Assembly: GCA_026874595.1 (NCBI GenBank)
Contig: CM049318.1
Span: 10,895,241 to 10,959,240, forward strand
DNA: 64,000 bases
DNA from: Sipunculus nudus
Taxonomy: Eukaryota > Annelida > Sipuncula > Golfingiida > Sipunculidae
Reading direction: 5' to 3'
Shown here: positions 60,101 through 64,000 of the stretch, piece by piece
Numbering within the stretch: the stretch's first letter is position 1
Layout: the number at the start of each line of letters is the position of its first letter
Made by a program: the position numbers and the translations under genes
The notes under the pieces: model-generated
What the model was told of the DNA's origin: nothing
Databases searched by the model: none
What the model saw: the letters and a program-made list of their open reading frames with translations, nothing else

Positions 60101-63100
60101 CAGGAGAGACTGAAATTTCTCCAATCTGATAAAAAAGATAATGAAAACAAAATGTTGGGTAATTTGCAATCTTCAGAACTACATATAAATTGATATTTCA
60201 TATCCCACCCATAAAAATGAAACTCTTCCAATCTGGCTACCCTCTAAAAACCCAATGGAGCTTGTTTCTGGGATAAAATAGATATATAACCTCAGACCAA
60301 CCGGTTTTATAATATATATATCATGTCTAATAATGAGTTATTAACTTAAATCTAAAATAATAATCAATTGAAAGTCAAACATACAGAAATGATAGAAATG
60401 TGCATATTGGCATCATGTGTACTATAATTTTTCATCTTTCATTTAAAATGCCTAGGCCTCTGGGAAAAGTAGTGTTGCCATTCAGGAATTCACAAAAAAA
60501 CTAATGAGAAAGTCTTTTTATCCAAAAATACTGAAAACTATGAAAAAGGTAAAAAAAGTATAAACTACTGGTAATTCACAACTTTTCATTTTTCTCTAAC
60601 ATACATACTGCATTAAATAAGCTTCAGGATATGCACATTAATCATTTATCTAGAGCAAAGGAAAACTCAAAATGATATAAAAGGTTTTATGATCCTTCCT
60701 GTAATTAATGACCTAATCACCAGGCCTGTATAGCCAGTGCTTACATTAATTAGTCCCCTACCCTTAAGGAGGGAGGACTACTAAAATGGTCTATGTCTGT
60801 CCATCCTTCCTTCCTTCTGCCCGTCCTGCCCCATTCTATAACCACATATCTGTGAGACCCTTGCTGCTTGCTTCACCAGACTTACTCAGCACAAGACTGA
60901 CATGTCATTATAACCTGCAGGTGGCACCACCTCTGTTAAGGGGCTTCTGCACGTCTTTTTCACTTTCCCATCAGTAAATAAGAACACATTAGCCTTCAAA
61001 TCATATGCAAGGATTCCTTGGAGCTAGCAGAATCAAATGAATACTATATTGAATACAAATATTTTTCAGATATTTGACATTTGCAAGTGTTTTTATTTTA
61101 AAAAGGAGTTCTTGCCAAGGTTTGGGAAAATTTTGGTATCACTGATGCCACACTTTCCCAGTTAAACATATGGTGGGGGACAATTTGTGACTCTAAGCCC
61201 TTGTTTTTTTCATGGAACCCTAAAATTTGTCAACAAGACTCTCTAGAATTGTCAACAACTGGTATATCTTTCTTACCTAATAAAAAAACAGTACTCTTAC
61301 CTTGATTTCATTGCCTTCACTATCAAAGCATGCTCTGTCCACACACTTGCAACATACATTGTCGTCAAAAGCAATGTTCCTTAGTGTTTTACCCTGTTAT
61401 TGAAAATAAAGAAAGACTGATAACAAAGGTAACAATATATGACTGACACATGAGGTGTATATTTTCATAATTTAATCAAGTGAAGTAGACTACTTGATCA
61501 AGACATGCAAATGTATACAGTCTATGCATAACATGTTCATATACACAGAGAGAGCTCTTTATTTGCCAATATTTAGTTTGGTTTGCTTAAAGATAGTGAG
61601 ACAAATGTTTAACAGGCAAAAAGAAGTATTGGGACTGAGAAGGGAGTGTCAGTTGTACTTTCTTTGTAAAATGAGCACTCACTTGGCAGGGAGAACATGA
61701 GAAAGCCGTTAGGTTGAATGGTACATTTGGAATCAGTTATTAACAGATTTGAAAGAAAAAGCAATCAATGATCAAACATTAACCTCAGTGTTATTTCATG
61801 ATGGCCTACCTGCACTTGTTTTTACTTTGATCAACATTTGAAAGAAGCTTTACAACTTTCTCAGCACTGGTATAAGTTTGTTTATAGCAATTTATTGGCC
61901 TTCTGCCAGTTCACATTAGAACAGTATTCTTTTACGTAAAGATTTGATAAGCCGTAGTCTCTCGGTTATGAACTTTATGATCATATTTATCAAAATATGT
62001 CACTCTAGTAAGTCACCACTTTCTGCCATGCCCTCCTTATGTCAATGACAGAAATAAAAGATTATTTTCAGCAGAATAAGAATTTTTCACATGTAGATAA
62101 GTGTTTTTGATTACGCAAAAATTAAACAAATTTAATGGATGGTGAAGAAAGGAAACAAATCATTGATATAAAAGACTTATCATTCCAACAATACTGATAA
62201 TAAATGACATTATAAAGTACTCACCTGATCGAGACACATTTGTTCCGTTAACTCACAGTGCTCAGAACAGATCTCTCGTCCCTCTTCACACTTGCACTTG
62301 ACACATTCAGTGACGTTCCAGCGTTCTCCATTTGTGCGATTTCCACAACCACACTGGTGTGGCTCCACACAAGCATTGATTCTCTCATCAAACACCTGGC
62401 CATCTGGACAATCACACCCAGCCTCGCATGGTGACATGTTACATTTGCGGTTGGGGTTTTGACAAGTCCTAGGGCATGAACACTCTTTGAACACAAGTCC
62501 ATCCTCACAAGTCTCTGTAATACAGGTGTTAAATTATCTAAGTCTGGTGACTGTTCAGATTCCATTTAGTTACTGGTGACTTATAACCAACCCACAAGCA
62601 TGAACACCTTGACAATTAGGATTGCCCTTTCAGATTCCTTTAGGTTAAGACATAATTTGATATATTTGTTCTCCCATGTTGAGCGCTACCTATTCTTTTG
62701 GTCAAACAAAACTTATCGTGTTTTACTGTATAAATTCTGTATGTATTATACATATAAATGTGAATTTGATCTCCTAAACATGAACAACAACGCAGGTAAC
62801 ATGACCAGGATGACATAGAAGCTATCATGATAAATTTTAAAGAAGCTCCTGTTTTCACTTATAACAGAATATTTGTACTTATTATCATCAAAAGTGCTGG
62901 TGTCTCATTAAGGTTTATGAATGTTTATCTAAATATTAGAAAGATGCGTTCTCTCAAAGATCCCTTACTGTTACAGCGTGTGTTAGTCCGCAAGCCCTCA
63001 GTAGTGCATACAGCAACTGTGCACTGTTCTTCATCCACTGTACAGCTCTCACCAAACTATAGGGACAAAAAACGTATGTACTTTATCAATGTAATAATAC

Positions 63101-63641
63101 ATTCACTGAGGTGTGACCAATATTTCAGCTACCAGGACATCATGATGTGTGGAACTCTCTATGACATATATCATTTGGGACACATAAAATTAATTTAAAA
63201 TAATTCAGAAGTTTTCCTTGGATTAAATACAATGTGTGCAGCATCTTAGTCACCCATAGTACAAAAGTTAATATTTCAATACTTGCATGTTACACCTCAC
63301 TTCAACCTGGTTATTCAAACAGTATTTGTGTCAATGAGCCTTGACCTCCACCAAGAGAATTTTTCAATTCACCTACTTGGGTCAATAAAAACTTTGAGTT
63401 TTAGATGAAATTAGATATTAAATTCTATATACCTTGATCCATTTATCACCACAACGGCATGGGCAGGTATTCTCATCAATGCATGTGCCATTCCTCATAA
63501 CCTGTCCTGGCTGACAACTACAGCCAGGTACACAGTCTGAGTCACCTGGCTGAGGACATCTGAAGTCGGGATTTGCAAGATCATCACATCTCTTCACGCA
63601 CACGCATTCAGCTTCCTCAAATGGTTCTTGACAGCGTGATC
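48049..63641 (-). CDS. Secreted gel-forming mucin-like protein, 14 exons, 5'-partial
   Basis: Fourteen exons join in frame on the - strand (63433-63641, 62969-63056, 62225-62514, 61301-61393, 59570-60125, 58213-59331, 56878-57480, 55605-56237, 54383-54874, 53753-53815, 52862-52906, 50348-50493, 48626-48890, 48049-48164), about 1,571 codons. All junctions are GT-AG with matching phases. Domain order in the visible part: TIL and VWC-like modules (1-226), VWC end (227-280), Thr/Ser/Pro-rich mucin regions (280-1390) interrupted by two ~150-residue unrecognised domains (from about 412 and 986), VWC (about 1397-1460) and a C-terminal cystine knot (about 1465-1560) ending CGCEAC. Family knowledge: cystine-knot and VWC modules of mucins and von Willebrand-type proteins drive disulfide dimerisation of secreted polymers. 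The N-terminal part, probably with VWD domains and signal peptide, lies beyond the window. SCO-spondin- or hemolectin-like proteins are alternatives. Confidence 0.88.
48165..48625 (-). other. Intron 13 of the mucin-like gene
   Basis: AT-rich intron between the two CTCK exons, with GT at 48624-48625 and AG at 48165-48166 on the - strand. No other feature was seen. Confidence 0.8.
48626..48890 (-). CDS. Mucin-like gene, exon 13 (VWC end and most of the cystine knot)
   Basis: It completes the VWC (QPGQCCPVC) and encodes the CTCK from ETCLRTT through TTCSGSCSSSA, NCRCC and ELVC. Acceptor TATTACAG, donor CTGTC|GTAAGT; phase 0 in, 1 out. The donor position is fixed because the join gives ELVCPGG, the expected CTCK strand. 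Confidence 0.9.
48895..49065 (-). repeat. Two eroded duplicates of the start of exon 13
   Basis: Around 48945-48972 and 49012-49050 the + strand again reads 'actgg...agttctccatt', like the first 35 bases of exon 13 with its acceptor region. Neither has a usable acceptor plus open frame, so they are relics of a local tandem duplication. Confidence 0.6.
49102..50191. mobile_element. 1.09 kb inverted-repeat DNA element in intron 12
   Basis: The left end TACCGTATTTATTCTAATTT (then GGCGA) and the right end, read on the other strand, TACCGTATTTATTCCAGTTT (then GGCGA) are inverted repeats, and the flanking dinucleotide is TA on both sides. Further internal blocks (GGTCGAGATAA on the left, GGTCGAGAAATAAGAGG on the right) lie in the same orientation. 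There is no transposase frame, so it is non-autonomous. Confidence 0.72.
50348..50493 (-). CDS. Mucin-like gene, exon 12 (VWC domain, first part)
   Basis: It encodes CSYDGQKYDVGQTW, CMSCRCEASGVKC and CNRTCE, the first eight-cysteine part of a VWC domain. Donor TGTGAA|GTAAGT leads in phase 0 to NGELVYQPGQCCPVC of exon 13. Confidence 0.88.
50512..50670. repeat. Five-copy tandem repeat, about 31-bp unit, in intron 11
   Basis: Variants of ATAACCAACCCAGATAATAC - TTGATACAGGT are repeated five times just upstream (- strand sense) of exon 12. Confidence 0.9.
50671..52861 (-). other. Remainder of intron 11 of the mucin-like gene
   Basis: AT-rich, no coding exon recognised. A GGCC-rich 'aaggccgcacc' segment at 50890-51030 may be another short inverted-repeat element. 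Confidence 0.5.
52862..52906 (-). CDS. Mucin-like gene, exon 11 (15 codons)
   Basis: It encodes TPPICVTGATPEPTG, with one cysteine, leading into the VWC domain. Acceptor TTTTTTAG, donor AACTG|GTAGGT. It is too short to stand alone, but both phases and the VWC continuation support it. Confidence 0.7.
52907..54382 (-). other. Introns 9 and 10 of the mucin-like gene
   Basis: AT-rich introns around the small exon 10 (53753-53815). Nothing else was recognised. Confidence 0.55.
53753..53815 (-). CDS. Mucin-like gene, exon 10 (21 codons, Thr-rich)
   Basis: It encodes PTTTGKTTTGTTPTTPSETT. Acceptor TATATAG, donor CTACAG|GTATGT; phase 1 in and out, consistent with both neighbours. Confidence 0.78.
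54383..54874 (-). CDS. Mucin-like gene, exon 9 (mucin region)
   Basis: It starts like exon 7 (ETTSEQPTTQATT) and stays close to it for about 130 codons, then diverges to SSQATTTQPPSSSK and ends STATG. Acceptor TCCTTTCAG, donor ACTG|GTAAGT; phase 1 in and out. Confidence 0.87.
55605..56237 (-). CDS. Mucin-like gene, exon 8 (unknown domain copy 2 plus short mucin region)
   Basis: The second copy of the VCSDIM...HVCYTP domain differs from exon 6 at only a handful of residues (NGDV for SGGV, AEWET for AQWES, IVVKS for IEVKS). The Thr/Ser tail ends TELVTGQPTPG, the same as exon 6. Phase 1 in and out. Confidence 0.88.
56878..57480 (-). CDS. Mucin-like gene, exon 7 (mucin region)
   Basis: This 201-codon Thr/Ser/Pro exon has no cysteine. 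It starts ETTSEQPTTQATT like exon 9 and ends TAGTTQPQ like exon 5. Acceptor TCCTTTTAG, donor CACAAG|GTAATG; phase 1 in and out. Confidence 0.87.
58213..59331 (-). CDS. Mucin-like gene, exon 6 (unknown domain copy 1 plus long mucin region)
   Basis: It starts AVCSDIMTGDTNYKVTESQ, the first copy of an unrecognised ~150-residue domain that ends KSKIHVCYTP. It has one cysteine at each end and alternating hydrophobic strands, suggesting a disulfide-closed beta sandwich (inference). A 220-codon Thr/Ser/Pro tract follows. Compared with exon 8 it carries 162 extra codons (486 bases) that match the interior of exon 7. Phase 1 in and out. Confidence 0.88.
59570..60125 (-). CDS. Mucin-like gene, exon 5 (VWC end plus first mucin region)
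   Basis: The first 55 codons form a VWC-type end (DGCTTLQC, IRCNPC, PGQCCPEC). The rest is Thr/Ser/Pro-rich and cysteine-free, dense in possible O-glycosylation sites, with NTT and NDT sequons nearby. Its last part is nearly the same as the end of exon 7. Phase 0 in, 1 out. Confidence 0.88.
60126..61300 (-). other. Intron 4 of the mucin-like gene
   Basis: AT-rich intron. A pyrimidine-rich repeat-like patch ('aggagggaggactac', 'ccatccttccttccttc') lies at 60760-60980 and may be a dispersed repeat. No exon was found. Confidence 0.55.
61301..61393 (-). CDS. Mucin-like gene, exon 4 (31 codons, CCxC module)
   Basis: The exon encodes GKTLRN...NVCCKCVDRACFDSEGNEIK. It is phase 0 at both ends and joins smoothly to IGEISVSPDGC of the next exon. 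Acceptor AATAACAG, donor ATCAAG|GTAAGA. Confidence 0.8.
61394..62224 (-). other. Intron 3 of the mucin-like gene
   Basis: AT-rich sequence with no recognised feature. Confidence 0.6.
62225..62514 (-). CDS. Mucin-like gene, exon 3 (second TIL plus VWC-like segment)
   Basis: It encodes TCEDGLVFKECSCPRTCQ, CEAGCDCPDGQVF and CVEPHQCGCG, a complete TIL module, then a WNVTECVKCKCEEG segment typical of VWC-like tails. Acceptor GTATTACAG, donor GATCAG|GTGAGT. Confidence 0.87.
62515..62968 (-). other. Intron 2 of the mucin-like gene
   Basis: AT-rich sequence with no recognised feature. Confidence 0.6.
62969..63056 (-). CDS. Mucin-like gene, exon 2 (cysteine-rich linker)
   Basis: 88 bases encode FGESCTVDEEQC...VCTTEGLRTNTRCN, a short VWC-like half module. 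The acceptor is CCCTATAG and the donor AACA|GTAAGG; phases are 0 in and 1 out. No single open frame marks it; it was found by splice sites and cysteine spacing. Confidence 0.78.
63057..63432 (-). other. Intron 1 (of those visible) of the mucin-like gene
   Basis: AT-rich sequence with no recognised feature. Confidence 0.6.
63433..63641 (-). CDS. Mucin-like gene, exon 1 of those visible (TIL domain)
   Basis: The exon encodes a trypsin-inhibitor-like cysteine-rich module: CVCVKRC, CPQPGDSDCVPGCSCQPGQ and NGTCIDENTCPCRCG. Acceptor TTTTCAAG precedes GATCACG (start phase 1); donor ATCAAG|GTATAT ends in phase 0. The module upstream must lie right of 64000. Confidence 0.85.
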
Positions 63642-64000
63642 CTTGAAAAGGGAATTAATTCAAACTATTTACCAGCACACTGTGCAAGGTACATTTTTAA
63701 TCAGAAAAGAGTGTGGTGAATTCATTTTAATAGCATATACCATGAAATAAATTCCTTTTGTGGAATTTCCTAACTGTTAGTTGTATTCCTAAAGACTTAT
63801 CTTGCCATGCCTTGTCAACACTCTGAAGGATTACAGGAATTAAATCTGATTAATGGGCAAAATTTAAAAAAAGATGACAAAATGACAGACTTGCTAATAG
63901 TTTAGCATGACTACTATTTGTTAGTTTTGTAATAAGTATACCAAGTTGTAAGCCCATTCATGAATCCATTGATGAGAAAGTGTCTAGATTTCTGTAAATT
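63642..64000 (-). other. Intron continuing to the right edge
   Basis: It lies upstream of the first visible exon, which starts in phase 1, so at least one more exon must lie beyond 64000. No exon was seen in this part. Confidence 0.6.

Overview
The window reads as nuclear DNA of an invertebrate animal, most likely a bivalve or other lophotrochozoan mollusc. This is an inference from a bilaterian bHLH gene, an intron-rich secreted mucin-like gene with GT-AG splicing, AT-rich background, abundant (TA)n, (GA)n and poly-C tracts, many short inverted-repeat transposons and several minisatellites. There is no bacterial, plasmid or phage character, and no CRISPR array or operon.

Two protein-coding genes can be supported. 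The first, on the + strand, is a NeuroD-family proneural bHLH transcription factor. Its whole 325-codon reading frame (13742-14719) lies in one exon that begins just after a strong splice acceptor (AG at 13732-13733). A candidate distal promoter and non-coding first exon lies at 1150-1530: octamer, TATAAAAAG, E-boxes and a good donor at 1531. If that pairing is right, 1531-13733 is a 12.2 kb first intron. GC-richer, non-repetitive islands are scattered around this gene and look like candidate enhancers; none has a convincing coding frame.

The second gene, on the - strand, fills 48049-63641 and runs off the right edge at its 5' end. I could chain 14 exons whose splice sites and phases all agree, giving about 1,571 codons. 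They encode TIL-type and VWC-type cysteine-rich modules, then a long Pro/Thr/Ser mucin region interrupted by two copies of an unrecognised ~150-residue domain with one cysteine at each end, then a VWC domain and a C-terminal cystine knot. This is the C-terminal layout of gel-forming mucin/SCO-spondin-type secreted multimers. A multi-exon block of ~2.6-3.1 kb inside it has been tandemly duplicated, introns included.

Most of the rest, 15-47 kb, is repeats. It holds three copies of one ~0.4 kb inverted-repeat element, two inverted TGTTAC...GTAACA elements with 4-bp target duplications, and a third small element of the same termini carrying tRNA-like Pol III A and B boxes. It also holds a three-copy 350-bp tandem repeat, a 3 kb 55/56-bp minisatellite with a 730-bp higher-order repeat, other minisatellites of about 20, 31, 37, 43 and 58 bp, an eroded LINE reverse transcriptase, and an old ~180-bp tandem array split by one of the TGTTAC elements. 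The two genes show no functional link beyond proximity.
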